Origin: Collimonas pratensis
GTDB taxonomy: Bacteria; Pseudomonadota; Gammaproteobacteria; Burkholderiales; Burkholderiaceae_D
DNA length: 64,000 nucleotides
Assembly (NCBI RefSeq): GCF_001584185.1
Contig: NZ_CP013234.1
Coordinates: 4,836,001-4,900,000, forward strand
Direction: 5' to 3'
The position numbers and the translations under genes were made by a program. Of this stretch, positions 9,172 through 17,988 are shown one piece after another (position 1 is the first letter of the stretch; the number at the start of each line of letters is the position of its first letter). The notes beneath the pieces are model-generated. The model saw nothing but the letters and a program-made list of their open reading frames with translations, was not told the origin of the DNA and did no database searches.

Positions 9172-9926
9172 ATGCGTTTACAAAACCAATCACAACCTAC
9201 AATTGTGTCCGAGAACACTGAGCATACCCCGAATGTCGGAGCCACCCGCGCCTCTGGTCTCTGCGGTGAAAAGTGCGGCCGGAATCGCCGCGACAAAGGC
9301 GAGAATGAACCCAGCCGACATCTCCGCAATCCAGGAAACAGTCGGAACGCTCGCCAGCGCAACGGTATTTGCGGCATGGACGATGACCGATGTCCTCGCT
9401 GATGCTGGAATTGGTAAAGCAGGCGACCGCCGCCAGCATGTTGCGCAAGCCGATCAGCATGGTCCGGGTCGGGCCTGATCATGAAATCGACATGGATAGC
9501 CGGATCGACATCAACAAAACTTACGACAAAGTATCGCTGTTTGCCGAACGGGCCATCATGATAGGCGTCGGCGCCGATAGGTTTTATGCGATTCGCAGTC
9601 AGGATGGCAAGCACACGGCGCTTAACATGGAAGTCAACGGAGAGGGACTAAGCGCCGGCAACCTATTGCATGTGTTTCACCGCGCCGCCTATGCCGGCGA
9701 CCGGCAGTACAAGCTGGTGACAGCGGCAGATGGCAGCAACTGTCTGTCGGCCGGCAACGCAGAGAAAAACACGGTTGACCAGTTACTGACCAAGCCCAAG
9801 GGTTTTGCGCAAACCTCTTCCTATATGGCGGGGGAACAAGCTTTGGTGGATAAATTCACCGCGTTAAGCGGCAATTCTGTTACGCCGGCGGACGATATGG
9901 CCGCGGCAGGAAAGCAAAAAGCCTGA
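9172..9926 (+). pseudogene. Frame-disrupted secreted-protein gene
   Basis: Three consecutive frames on the plus strand look like pieces of one protein. ATG 9172 (GGCGGAT upstream) gives a Gln/Thr/Asn-rich start of effector type. Then a second frame carries an Ala-rich helical stretch (SAVKSAAGIAATKARMNP) to about 9400. A third frame runs from 9387 to the stop at 9926 with the bulk of the product. The last frame has a stop just before ATG 9390 and no ribosome site there, and overlap with the middle frame is long. Two frameshifts in a former effector gene explain this best; two overlapping real genes are the alternative. Function unknown. Confidence 0.45.
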
Positions 9927-10003
9927 TGCGTCGGCGTGCACTTCCAGTTTTTTCTCTAGGAGAAATATCGAATATCCAGGCAATGCTAAGCTGCATTCTC
10001 AGT

Positions 10004-10027
10004 TTCGTTTTGCAATCCCTACATTCG
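10004..10027 (+). promoter_or_regulatory. hrpII/PIP box for the 10094-12253 operon
   Basis: Exact TTCG-N16-TTCG with CAATCT (10051-10056) as -10 and the first ATG at 10094. It probably drives two small proteins, and through or past a terminator the transglycosylase and SET-domain genes. Confidence 0.8.
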
Positions 10028-10093
10028 TGCTTGCATACTAGTTGCGATCTCAATCTGCGATCTTTGAGTTTCATCTAACTCTTGGAGATTTAT

Positions 10094-10348
10094 ATGGGAT
10101 CCCATTCCGTAACACCTCATTCGTCGCCTCCTGCGCACACCCCTGATACTACGCACAAGCCTGACACTACGCATAAACCTGACAAAACGGACAATTCTAA
10201 AAAAAAAAAGGATGATTCCAATAGCACGGATCAGGACCAGCTGAATGCTTTGATAGTTCAATTCGCCATCTCGATCATGCAGCAATCGATACAGCAATCG
10301 AAAGAAATCAATGCGGATCTCAAGGCGGAGGATTCCGATGCGTTTTGA
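10094..10348 (+). CDS. Small Thr/His/Lys-rich candidate secreted protein (84 aa)
   Basis: ATG 10094 follows TTGGAGATTTAT; a TTG at 10082 is inside the ribosome site. The N-terminal half is low-complexity with a repeated TTHKPD unit and a run of lysines. The C-terminal half is a probable amphipathic helix rich in Gln, Ile and Ser. It is the first gene behind an exact hrpII box and sits near a lytic transglycosylase gene. In Xanthomonas the harpin gene hpa1 lies next to hpa2 (transglycosylase), so a harpin-like or accessory secreted role is possible by position, although the sequence is not glycine-rich. Confidence 0.6.
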   Translation: MGSHSVTPHSSPPAHTPDTTHKPDTTHKPDKTDNSKKKKDDSNSTDQDQLNALIVQFAISIMQQSIQQSKEINADLKAEDSDAF

Positions 10349-10532
10349 CAGCGTCCATTTGAGACCGCATCGCCAAATCGAATTCACTTCGATCTTCGAC
10401 GAGATGACGGGTTTCGAAACCGAGCAGCGGAAAAGCGGCGCAGGTGACAATCGTGTGCTGTTCATTGAACATGGCGATCGATTAAAAAATCGGCTAAGAA
10501 GCAAGAGCTTCGATGGCAAGATCGCAATCTGA
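10338..10532 (+). CDS. Small hypothetical protein (64 aa), translationally coupled
   Basis: ATG 10338 lies inside the last codons of the previous gene and has GGCGGAGG directly upstream, indicating translational coupling. The product is basic and hydrophilic, without signal peptide or known motif (RFDSVHLRPHRQIEFTSIFD at the start). It ends just before a terminator hairpin. Function unknown. Confidence 0.5.
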   Translation: MRFDSVHLRPHRQIEFTSIFDEMTGFETEQRKSGAGDNRVLFIEHGDRLKNRLRSKSFDGKIAI

Positions 10533-10540
10533 GCTGGAGC

Positions 10541-10583
10541 GACGGGTGACCTGACGCGATAGCGATCGAGTCACCTGTCTTTT
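10541..10583 (+). terminator. Rho-independent terminator or attenuator
   Basis: GGTGAC and GTCACC arms around a partly structured 19-base loop, followed by TGTCTTTTT. It separates the two small genes from the transglycosylase and may reduce rather than abolish read-through. Confidence 0.6.
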
Positions 10584-10628
10584 TCCAATTCCAGTTTTCA
10601 TCGCAGTACATGACAGCGGAGATCAATC

Positions 10629-11147
10629 GTGAAAACCAGAAAAAAATGTGCCGCCTGTCGCATCGGCTGGATCCTATTGTACGGCCCGGCATCGATGCTG
10701 CTGCCGACTGAAGTTGCGCGCGCCGATTGCTTCGACGACGCGGCGATTTACCACCGCGTGAATCCAACTATATTGCGGGCAATCGCCTGGCAAGAATCCC
10801 ATAACAAGGCCGATGCGATTCATGTCAATTCGAACGGCTCTACCGACTATGGCGTCATGCAGATCAACTCGGTTCATCTTGCCGAACTCTCCAAGTACGG
10901 GGTTCACCGGCAGACCTTGCTGCAACCTTGCCAGAACGTTTATATCGCGGCCTGGCATCTGCGGCGGATGGTAAGCAAATACGGCAACAACTGGAAGGCG
11001 GTCGGCGCCTATCATTCGGAGCGGTCGCTGGAACGCGACGCCTATACGCTACGCATCCAGCGCATCGTTGCCGCCTGGAGCGATAATCCGTTAGCCGCTT
11101 CGGATCGGCACGATGCAGAAAATCAAAAATTAAACGTAAAACCGTAG
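10629..11147 (+). CDS. T3SS-associated lytic transglycosylase (IpgF/IagB/Hpa2 type)
   Basis: GTG 10629 has GGAGATC upstream. A cleavable signal peptide covers residues 1-32, so the enzyme acts in the periplasm. The SLT fold is clear: the catalytic Glu is E56 in AIAWQESHNK, followed by the DYGVMQINS and HLRRMVSKYGNNWKAVGAYH motifs. Enzymes of this class cleave the glycan strands of peptidoglycan with formation of 1,6-anhydro-muramic ends and open a local gap for the injectisome rod. The 172-residue length is normal for the specialised T3SS members. The position behind an hrpII box supports a dedicated T3SS role. Confidence 0.9.
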   Translation: MKTRKKCAACRIGWILLYGPASMLLPTEVARADCFDDAAIYHRVNPTILRAIAWQESHNKADAIHVNSNGSTDYGVMQINSVHLAELSKYGVHRQTLLQPCQNVYIAAWHLRRMVSKYGNNWKAVGAYHSERSLERDAYTLRIQRIVAAWSDNPLAASDRHDAENQKLNVKP

Positions 11148-11173
11148 TTCTAAAAAGACATAGGAGAATTGTT

Positions 11174-12253
11174 ATGAGTGCTGTAATTTCAATTAGTGAA
11201 AACAGCGTGCGCGCTTCCCGAATCGCGACTGAATGCAGAAGACTGCGCGAATACATTCATCAGCGCCTGAATGATGCCGATGAGTTTTCCAATTTGTTGG
11301 AACAGCGTGAGTTTCTCTTCGAAACGGTTCCAGCGCTTCGCGGCGAAATTCAGCGGATACTCACGCCGGCAATGCTCGCGAAGCTGCAAGCCGCCGGCTT
11401 AGGCGTCGATTGGGAGACGGGGGCCGAGGTTGAAGGAGAATTGACGGATGACGGGAATAGCATCCGCTGCGAAATCATAGACAATTTCAGCGGTGACGCC
11501 GAACTCGAGCGAGCTTGCGAAATGTGGTTGCTGGTCCGATACGGAGCATACCGGCTGCTCAAGGAATTCCAGACATTGCAAGCACACTGCGCAATCGAAC
11601 GTTTGCCGTATTCGCCCGAGCTGGACGGCAGATATCCTTTTCGCGATGCCGAATCCCGGCCTGTAATGATCCGAAAAATATGGCAATCGAAACCCACTGC
11701 ATCGGGACAAGTATATTCGCCTGATGCAGTTTGGCCATCGATCGACCCGTTGACAACTGCGCAGGCGAGAATGGCACGTTATCATTCGATGATTCAATGC
11801 CGGCTTATCGAGTCCAGTGACCTGCAGGATCCAAGGGAATCGAGCCTAGTCGGCGAAAGAGGCGTTTTCGCGACCCGTCCGCTGCAGAAAGGGGAGTGCG
11901 TCGGGGTTTACGGCGGCCGCCTGATGACGCCGGCGATGTATTTCATGTTGCGTTCCGATTCGTTTGCAATTTCATCGATCAGCGGTAATGCAGTCTCGTT
12001 CCTGGATGGCGAAAATATCCTGGCGATGATGAACACTTCCCTCGAGTATGACGAATCCGGTCACTGTGCCAGTCAATCGCCTGACGCTTACAATGTCGAG
12101 CCGGTGGTTTTTGACGTCGAGTCGGATATCGGTGGAAAATTTTCAATCCGTGCATTTTTCTCCACACGCGATATTCCCGCTGGAGCGGAACTCAGATGGA
12201 ACTATAGATACTCCGATGACATGGTTCGTCAAGTTTTCGGGAAGCGGCTGTAA
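11174..12253 (+). CDS. SET-domain protein, candidate lysine methyltransferase effector
   Basis: ATG 11174 has TAGGAG at good spacing. The 359 residues have no signal peptide. The N-terminal 200 residues are helical and unrecognised. The C-terminal third matches a SET domain. GERGVFATRPLQKGE at about 227-241 and the GVYGGRL strand are the N-SET S-adenosylmethionine-binding part. MMNTS near residue 284 plus a downstream NVEP correspond to the pseudoknot N(H)S segment. FSTRDIPAGAELRWNYRY near 330-345 corresponds to the post-knot strand with the catalytic Tyr. The usual NHxxxPN motif is altered, so activity is uncertain. Secreted bacterial SET proteins (Chlamydia NUE, Legionella RomA/LegAS4) modify host chromatin. 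The same operon context as the transglycosylase suggests a T3SS effector. Confidence 0.7.
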   Translation: MSAVISISENSVRASRIATECRRLREYIHQRLNDADEFSNLLEQREFLFETVPALRGEIQRILTPAMLAKLQAAGLGVDWETGAEVEGELTDDGNSIRCEIIDNFSGDAELERACEMWLLVRYGAYRLLKEFQTLQAHCAIERLPYSPELDGRYPFRDAESRPVMIRKIWQSKPTASGQVYSPDAVWPSIDPLTTAQARMARYHSMIQCRLIESSDLQDPRESSLVGERGVFATRPLQKGECVGVYGGRLMTPAMYFMLRSDSFAISSISGNAVSFLDGENILAMMNTSLEYDESGHCASQSPDAYNVEPVVFDVESDIGGKFSIRAFFSTRDIPAGAELRWNYRYSDDMVRQVFGKRL

Positions 12254-12421
12254 GTCAGGCGGGCATTCGTTCAGGGTCGCTTACGGGACAAACAGGCTTT
12301 TAGCCGTTGCTGAAGAAAATCGATCGTGTACTGGGCGCCGACCTGAATCTATTGGCAACGACGCAGCTTAGCCTCGGTCCAGACGCTGATTCGGCAACGG
12401 CGACTTCCGACAAGTAAGAAT

Positions 12422-12445
12422 TTCGTTATCCATGCCCGAATTTCG
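12422..12445 (+). promoter_or_regulatory. hrpII/PIP box pointing antisense into the hrpG-like gene
   Basis: Exact TTCG-N16-TTCG in the 320-base gap 12254-12573, with a very good -10 (TACAAT, 12477-12482) 31 bases downstream. No gene of more than about 60 codons follows on the plus strand. Transcription from here would run antisense through 12574-13347. It may be an antisense promoter, the remnant of a lost effector gene, or a chance match. Confidence 0.45.
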
Positions 12446-12573
12446 CATAACGGGTCGGATGCGTCCGGACGGCTTCTACAATGGTGCCACAATTGTTAGC
12501 TGCTAGGATGCTGAACATCTTTGATAGCCATTGCTGATGGAAGGTCTGTCCTTATGGACGGGACATCAAGCTG

Positions 12574-13347
12574 TCAGGGAATCGCAGGAATCACACTACC
12601 ATCGTCCTCCGCTCGTACCTCGACCTGAAGTTGTTCTGGAGCGGATTTTTCAGCCTGTCGCAGGTCCGGAGAAATCTCAAGTTTGTAACCTAGTGCATAC
12701 ACCGTCCTCAGGCTAGCGCCGGCAGCCGTGGACGATAGACCTAATTTCTTGCGCAGCTTATAAATATGCTGTTCCAGCGAGCGAGCCGCAACTTCTTCTG
12801 AATTTCCCCAGACGCTTGTAATGATCTGAGACCTGCTCAGGAATTTTCCTGGATTGGAGAACAGCAGCCATGCGATGGAGAATTCGCGCGGAGTGAGGCT
12901 GACGTCGATACCGTCGCAGGTAACCATATCGCTTCCGAGATTTAGTACATAACCGCCGACCTGTATCCTGTCGACACGAGTGCAATGGGCCAGACGCCGC
13001 AGGGCGACGCATACCCTCAGCCCAATCTGATCAATGTCTGCGCGGTTGACAACATCATGTGCGCCGGCTTCGATCCAATCTTGCATTACGTTCCATGTCA
13101 GAAGCGAGGTCAATATGATCGCCGGTGTATAAAAATCAGCGTTGCAGGTGCGCCATGAAAGCAGGCTGCTGGCTAGTTCGACGGTGCTCCTGGCGTCAAG
13201 CAGCACCAGATCATAGCTGATGGTGCGCATCGCGCGCAGTATCAGCAGCTCAGTACAGTAGGCGTCTATGGTGATTGAGTACTTCTCAAAGTATTGCGCC
13301 AGTTTCTGCACTAAAACCGTATCGTCAGTCAAAATCGCAAATCGCAT
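12574..13347 (-). CDS. hrpG: HrpG-like OmpR-family response regulator
   Basis: Start ATG 13347 has GAGGATTAG upstream; an in-frame start at 13479 lacks a ribosome site. The 257 residues comprise a receiver domain (acidic pair D8/D9, phospho-acceptor D51 in LVLLDARS) and a C-terminal winged helix (LTPREFSIAWLLFSNPGKF through GYKLEI). The usual receiver Lys near the end of the domain is not obvious, so phosphorylation may be atypical. HrpG proteins of Xanthomonas and Ralstonia are OmpR-type regulators that switch on the AraC-type hrp activator. Location beside T3SS genes and an exact hrpII box at 13540-13563 on the same strand suggest it both controls and is controlled by the hrp circuit. The hrpG label is by context and fold. 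Confidence 0.75.
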   Translation of the reverse strand: MRFAILTDDTVLVQKLAQYFEKYSITIDAYCTELLILRAMRTISYDLVLLDARSTVELASSLLSWRTCNADFYTPAIILTSLLTWNVMQDWIEAGAHDVVNRADIDQIGLRVCVALRRLAHCTRVDRIQVGGYVLNLGSDMVTCDGIDVSLTPREFSIAWLLFSNPGKFLSRSQIITSVWGNSEEVAARSLEQHIYKLRKKLGLSSTAAGASLRTVYALGYKLEISPDLRQAEKSAPEQLQVEVRAEDDGSVIPAIP

Positions 13348-13539
13348 GCCTAATCCTCTATTGGAATCACCTTGAAAAGGTGATTGAGCATTTTTGAAAT
13401 TTTCTGCTGCTGGAAAACTGGCAGCAGACGCTGGGTGATTTATCGAACATCTGTTCTTTTTTTGCCCCACCACGATCATTTATGGTGAAAAGCATATTCA
13501 AGAACAAAGTTGTGTTCTCTCAGTGAGTACCATTTCATG

Positions 13540-13563
13540 CGAAGATGATGCATGCAGTGCGAA
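13540..13563 (-). promoter_or_regulatory. hrpII/PIP box upstream of the hrpG-like gene
   Basis: Exact TTCG-N16-TTCG on the minus strand with CAACTT (13507-13512) as a possible -10, about 190 bases upstream of ATG 13347. It would place the OmpR regulator under HrpB control. Confidence 0.6.
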
Positions 13564-14176
13564 TTTTTCCAGACTAGTTATTTAGGCGATAACTTCCATG
13601 CATAGAAATCCATATTGAATACGCTTGCTGGATTGTTATTGTTGCCATATTTCAATATAATTTCAATCGGATATTCCTGAATTACAGGTAGGCATTTCCT
13701 TTGCTGTTGTCTGAATGGCTATGAAAATCAGGCGATTGCTTCAGAAATGTGAGGCAGACGGTATCTCAACCATCCATCGCGCGATTTGCGCGAAATGAAG
13801 AGACGACGATTATTTTCGTGGATTTGTCCCACGCAATTTTGCGAGTGTGTGCTTGTACTGAATGGTGCTTCGGCATCTGCTATTTTTCCAGACCGGCATC
13901 TATGTGGACACCTCTCGGTATGGCAAGCGATATTTCGTATTTTTGGTAAACCGAGGAACTGGCAACAGTCTTTTATCCGGCCTTGTTGCAAACTGAACTC
14001 TGTCTGCGGGCCATGATGGAGTTCGCCAAGAACGCCCTTATCTGTAGTTCGCGCTGTAAAGCGCCTGCCGGTCTTTAGGTTTGCGTTCTTACGGTCCAAC
14101 CTGTTTTGCCATACATACGATGTATCATCCTGCGCAACCTATCGGCACATTTAAATCCTTTTCAAGTTAATTTTTT
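13564..14176. other. Intergenic region, nothing recognised
   Basis: No open frame with plausible composition or ribosome site on either strand, no tRNA and no complete IS. It leads into an IS110 scar. Confidence 0.5.
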
Positions 14177-14297
14177 CTATGCGGGCTTCTGACTCACATA
14201 GCCCTTTTGGTACACCCGACCGTGGGCCAGAATCGCCCATGCCGTTCGCGCCATCTTGTTGGCTAACACAACTGCTGTCACATTCCTCGACGGTCAC
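14177..14297 (-). mobile_element. IS110-family transposase C-terminal fragment
   Basis: Minus-strand translation ends NVTAVVLANKMARTAWAILA, then HGRVYQKGYVSQKPA and a stop. This is the conserved C-terminal tail of IS110-family transposases. Only the last 40 codons remain. The 350 bases up to 14646 contain nothing recognisable. Confidence 0.65.
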
Positions 14298-14646
14298 CAC
14301 CGCTGCATTTCCGACAAGTTACCCAGGTGACCTTCTGAAGCGAAGGTGGTCGCGATACAAAGGCGGCGTCAAGACTCTGGCGCAATCTGGTTTAGAGCCG
14401 AGGCAGTAAAATCCCACAAGTAGCTACATAACCTCCAGCAGCTCCACCAAGAGTTCATCGATTTTGAATTCAAAGGGTCTTAGGACGGGATCGCTGCGCT
14501 CACCTGACAATGAAAAGACGGTCAGTCAATTCAACCGGCAAACGAAAAGTTGACGAGGTGCTTACAGTAATCATTGGACCGATTCAAGTGCAAACCTTCA
14601 CTTGAGAACAGGCGAGAACAGATCAAGAATGAGCACAAATCAACAA

Positions 14647-15231
14647 TTAGTTATTTGTCTGGCTCAAAAGCTGCTTGGCCAAGCGCTTCGCGGCTTTAGC
14701 TGCATTGATACCACCCTCGCGTAGCGCAGTGACAAAGGCGCCATCGATGAGCAGCATGAAATCGGAGGCGCGGGTCTGGGCATTAGGTACCTCGGCCGAC
14801 TCCAATATCTCGGCAAGATACTTGAGGACTTGTTTTTTGTGTCTAGCGGAAGTCAAATGTACCGGATGGTGACGGTCAGCTGACTCCACTATTGAATTGA
14901 TGAATGCACATCCACGAAAATCATCACATGAAAAATATTCTCGTAGCGCGTCAAACACGGCCAGGGGGCGACCAGCTGGATCCGGGCTGAGGCGTGAGAC
15001 AGTGGTGCTAAACCAATTGCGCCATTCTCTGTCGCGCCGATGCAATACCGCAACTATCAGCAAGTCTTTGGAAGGAAAGTGATGGTAGAAGCTCGACTTA
15101 GAGACCCCGGCACATTCAATAATTGCATCTATGCCGGTCGCACGAATGCCCTGCGCGTAAAATAACTCCGACGCGGTCACAAGGAGACGTTCCTGCGCTG
15201 AGCGAATAGAGGGGGGGTAGGTTGAATGCAT
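14647..15231 (-). CDS. TetR-family transcriptional regulator
   Basis: An N-terminal helix-turn-helix is clear (TGIDAIIECAGVSKSSFYHH, then FPSKDLL). The C-terminal ligand domain resembles TetR members with a CGCAF-like segment (DDFRGCAFINSIVESAD). The start is uncertain: ATG 15231, 15249 and 15288 are all in frame and none has a strong ribosome site. The gene is monocistronic, with no target gene beside it. The role is local repression of an unknown gene, not visibly linked to the T3SS. Confidence 0.85.
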   Translation of the reverse strand: MHSTYPPSIRSAQERLLVTASELFYAQGIRATGIDAIIECAGVSKSSFYHHFPSKDLLIVAVLHRRDREWRNWFSTTVSRLSPDPAGRPLAVFDALREYFSCDDFRGCAFINSIVESADRHHPVHLTSARHKKQVLKYLAEILESAEVPNAQTRASDFMLLIDGAFVTALREGGINAAKAAKRLAKQLLSQTNN

Positions 15232-15706
15232 GGTTCCGAAATGAGTCATTCGAACCGACAAGCGGCGCAATGAAGCTCTTCTTTGCAAAATTGTTTATCG
15301 TATTACCGTAGAAAATTATAAAAGAATGTTTTTGTCTTGCATTGCCATTTCAGCACCGACTGTTGCTTTTATTGGACGCTATGCTTTCGACAAAAACCGC
15401 CGTCGTGCGTATGCATTTCTGACTAAGAGTTCTGCGGACACACGACTTTCAACTCTCCGAGTTTCGTGGAGGATTTTTGGTTTGAGTCAGGCCGAGATGG
15501 ATTGCTCGGTAAGTTGTCGATAAGATTTTTCCTCGGCTTTAGCCGACGTATATAACCGATGGATTCGTAGAAGTTGGGATTACTAGCGTGGAAGGTGAAA
15601 TTTTTTCCTCAATAATTCGCTCAAGGACTCTTTCCCAAAAGACCTCCCAGTATTGGCAAGGTGCGACGCAGCGTGGCGCAGGCGCGAGCGCGAAACATTC
15701 TTGCTT
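15232..15706. other. Intergenic region, nothing recognised
   Basis: Short frames only, with codon use unlike the neighbours. It separates the TetR gene from a TonB-receptor remnant and is probably decayed sequence. Confidence 0.45.
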
Positions 15707-16012
15707 TTATTGTGCTGACGCTACAATGACCGGATTGACGTTGCTTGCAAACGACGAGCCGTTGGTATCGGTCATGCTCAGGTATTGCTTGCTGAACAAA
15801 TTGGATACCGTCAGGCGAATCATTGTCGTCTTCATTAAAGCAGTTGGTGCGAATCGATAGCCGGCGCCGATGTCGTATAAGGTATGGCCGCCGACCTGAT
15901 CGTTATTGACCAGCGAGGTATAGCACCCACCGACATAACGCCCTTGGATAGACGAATAAAACGATCCGTAGGTGTACTGCAGCGAGAGCGACGCTAGCCA
16001 TTTCGGCGTAGC
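15707..16012 (-). pseudogene. TonB-dependent receptor C-terminal remnant
   Basis: On the minus strand an open stretch of about 100 codons reads TPKWLASLSLQYTYGSFYSS, then the GRYVGG, DIGAGYRF and VSNLFSKQYLS motifs typical of the last beta-strands of TonB-dependent outer-membrane receptors. It begins after a stop at the upstream edge with no start codon. It ends in SAQ without the usual terminal aromatic strand. More than 85 percent of the receptor is missing, so it is a relic truncated at both ends. Confidence 0.7.
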
Positions 16013-16143
16013 GTTTTATCGAATTCAGGTATCTGCGTTCGCAGGCAATACGGATATCGCCATCGCGAGCGACGCCGCCAGCCAGAGCATACCCGGTCCA
16101 AAGTCGTTTTCATCTCTGAACTCTCGATACAACAGCGCTAACC

Positions 16144-16863
16144 GTGCCGCACTACAAATGGCTTGCCAATATTATCGGCACGACGATCAGCCAGGGCCTG
16201 CTCGCTGACAACCAAGTCTTGCCTTCCGAGCGCGAACTGGCCGAGCGTTACGAAGCTAGTCGCGACACCGTCCGCAAAGCGGTGCGCTATATGGAGGAGC
16301 GCGGCATAATTTACAGCGGACACGGGCGAGGCACTTTTGTGGCGCCGGCCATCGTGCGCGGAACCACGCGGTTCATCGACAGCTTTTCGCAAGATGCAAA
16401 TAATCGAGGCAGCGTCGCAGGCCAGCGCGTTCTGATTGTCGAGCCGATTGCTGCTGCATCGATGGCGATTGCCGGCCTGCTGAACGTCAGGCCGGGCGAT
16501 CCCTTGATCCGCGTATATCTGATCCGCCTGATGGATAATGTACCGGTCGGTTTGCACGACGCTTATTTTGTCTTGCCGCCGCGAGCAAAAGTAACACCCT
16601 CCCAAATCGAGCGAGCCGGCTCCTTGTACAAGCTGCTGACTGAAAAATTCGGTTTTACCCCTGTCGAGGCGGTCGAAAACCTCAGTGCCGACGCCGCCGA
16701 GCAGAAAGATGCGCATTTGTTGGGTATCAAAAAGGGCGATCCTTTGCTTATTTGCGAAAGAATCACCTTGTCGGACCGGCGCGAGCCTATTGAATATTGC
16801 TTGATGAAATATTTATCCAGCTATCGCTATAAAACGCGCATCGCAAAGCGATGCGGCGATTGA
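16144..16863 (+). CDS. GntR/HutC-family transcriptional regulator with UTRA domain
   Basis: GTG 16144 begins the winged helix (LPSERELAERYEASRDTVRK, residues 25-45, followed by ERGIIYSGHGRGTFV). Residues 90-235 form the UTRA ligand domain (LNVRPGDPLIRVYLIRL, GDPLLICERITLSDRREPIE, then EYCLMKYLSSYRY). The 239-residue length is normal. The frame is open a little upstream of the GTG, and the junction with the receptor remnant lies just before it, so the 5' end may have been altered. No operon partner is visible. Confidence 0.85.
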   Translation: MPHYKWLANIIGTTISQGLLADNQVLPSERELAERYEASRDTVRKAVRYMEERGIIYSGHGRGTFVAPAIVRGTTRFIDSFSQDANNRGSVAGQRVLIVEPIAAASMAIAGLLNVRPGDPLIRVYLIRLMDNVPVGLHDAYFVLPPRAKVTPSQIERAGSLYKLLTEKFGFTPVEAVENLSADAAEQKDAHLLGIKKGDPLLICERITLSDRREPIEYCLMKYLSSYRYKTRIAKRCGD

Positions 16864-17056
16864 TTTGGCGCGAGCAAGGTCCAATTTGCAGTGAATATTT
16901 TCTACTGCGTCATCGAATCACCTGGGCACATGTCCCAGCAAACGCCCCTGTCTCGGCGCCCTCGGCTACAGTCCCTAATCATTGCCGCGAACGCGGGAAC
17001 GACAAAAAAAGCCAGCTGTCGAGCCATGCGGAAATCTGGACAACCAGTACCTCCAT

Positions 17057-17893
17057 CTAACTGACCAACCCGGTATAACGCGACAGTGCAAAAAAATGCT
17101 CTTTCACGCTATCCAGCGGCGTACCTGGGCCTTCTTCATGAAAACCGTTGCACCAGGCGAAATAAGCCAATTTCAGGTGCGGCAACAACTCAGCGCCGGG
17201 ACTGCGCGCCAACGCCACCGCAGCGAGTATCGCTTTGGCGGGAATGGTTGCCCGGCATGCACCGGTTGGCAATGGCTCAACAATTTCGGTGCGTTCATGT
17301 TCAGGTAGCATACGTTGCGCGAACTCGGTAGATTCATCGATATTGCGCGGCACCAGCATATCGAGCGGAGCGACGGCGATCAGGAAGTTGGCGGCTCGCA
17401 GCGCTTGCTTTTCGGCCTCGCGTCGAATGCTGGATGAGTCCGGCCTCGCATCCCGAACAGGTACTTCAAGCAAACTACACAAAGCTGCTTCTCCGGTGAC
17501 GCTACCTGCCAGCACACGCGCCAGGTGAAAAGCGTCCCCCTTCGCGGCAAGCGGCCTGCGCGCCTTGATCAGGCTATGCAAAGCCGCCAGCGCCACGGCA
17601 CAGTTGCTGCCGAAAAGAAGATTCAGCTTGCGCACGACAAACTCCAAATGCAGGCCCGTTGCAAAGCCCGCCGCAGCGCCAGCGCCGGTCGAAGCATCGA
17701 GTCGCCCATGCAACAAATCAGCCATCTCGCGGACGCTACCAAACCGTGCAATGGCGTTGCCAGGGTTGAACAGTGCGGCGATCGTTGCCTCTACGCCTGC
17801 CTCGGGAAGGATCGCTGCGATCGGCGCGGCCTTTGCCGCACCGGCTGAAGAACGCTGACGCGATGAGAAATGTAATGACATAGCGGTCGCCAT
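17057..17893 (-). CDS. Effector candidate of unknown family (278 aa)
   Basis: Start ATG 17893 is chosen because translation should begin downstream of the hrpII promoter; ATG 17881 is also possible and neither has a good ribosome site. The first 30 residues are Ser/Ala/Arg-rich without signal peptide. The rest is alanine-rich and probably all-helical, with stretches such as LFNPGNAIARFGSVREMAD and a C-terminal LKLAYFAWCNGFHEEGPGT. I recognise no catalytic motif. The exact box at 17989-18012 and the orientation away from the T3SS core make it a probable HrpB-regulon member. Confidence 0.65.
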   Translation of the reverse strand: MATAMSLHFSSRQRSSAGAAKAAPIAAILPEAGVEATIAALFNPGNAIARFGSVREMADLLHGRLDASTGAGAAAGFATGLHLEFVVRKLNLLFGSNCAVALAALHSLIKARRPLAAKGDAFHLARVLAGSVTGEAALCSLLEVPVRDARPDSSSIRREAEKQALRAANFLIAVAPLDMLVPRNIDESTEFAQRMLPEHERTEIVEPLPTGACRATIPAKAILAAVALARSPGAELLPHLKLAYFAWCNGFHEEGPGTPLDSVKEHFFALSRYTGLVS

Positions 17894-17988
17894 AAGAAGT
17901 CGAGAAAGTTCTGCCCGCGTGGATAGAAAGATTGATGAGAGTACGTTTGCAGCTTGACGGTGGCACCGAGTTATTCTCCCCGCCGTAG

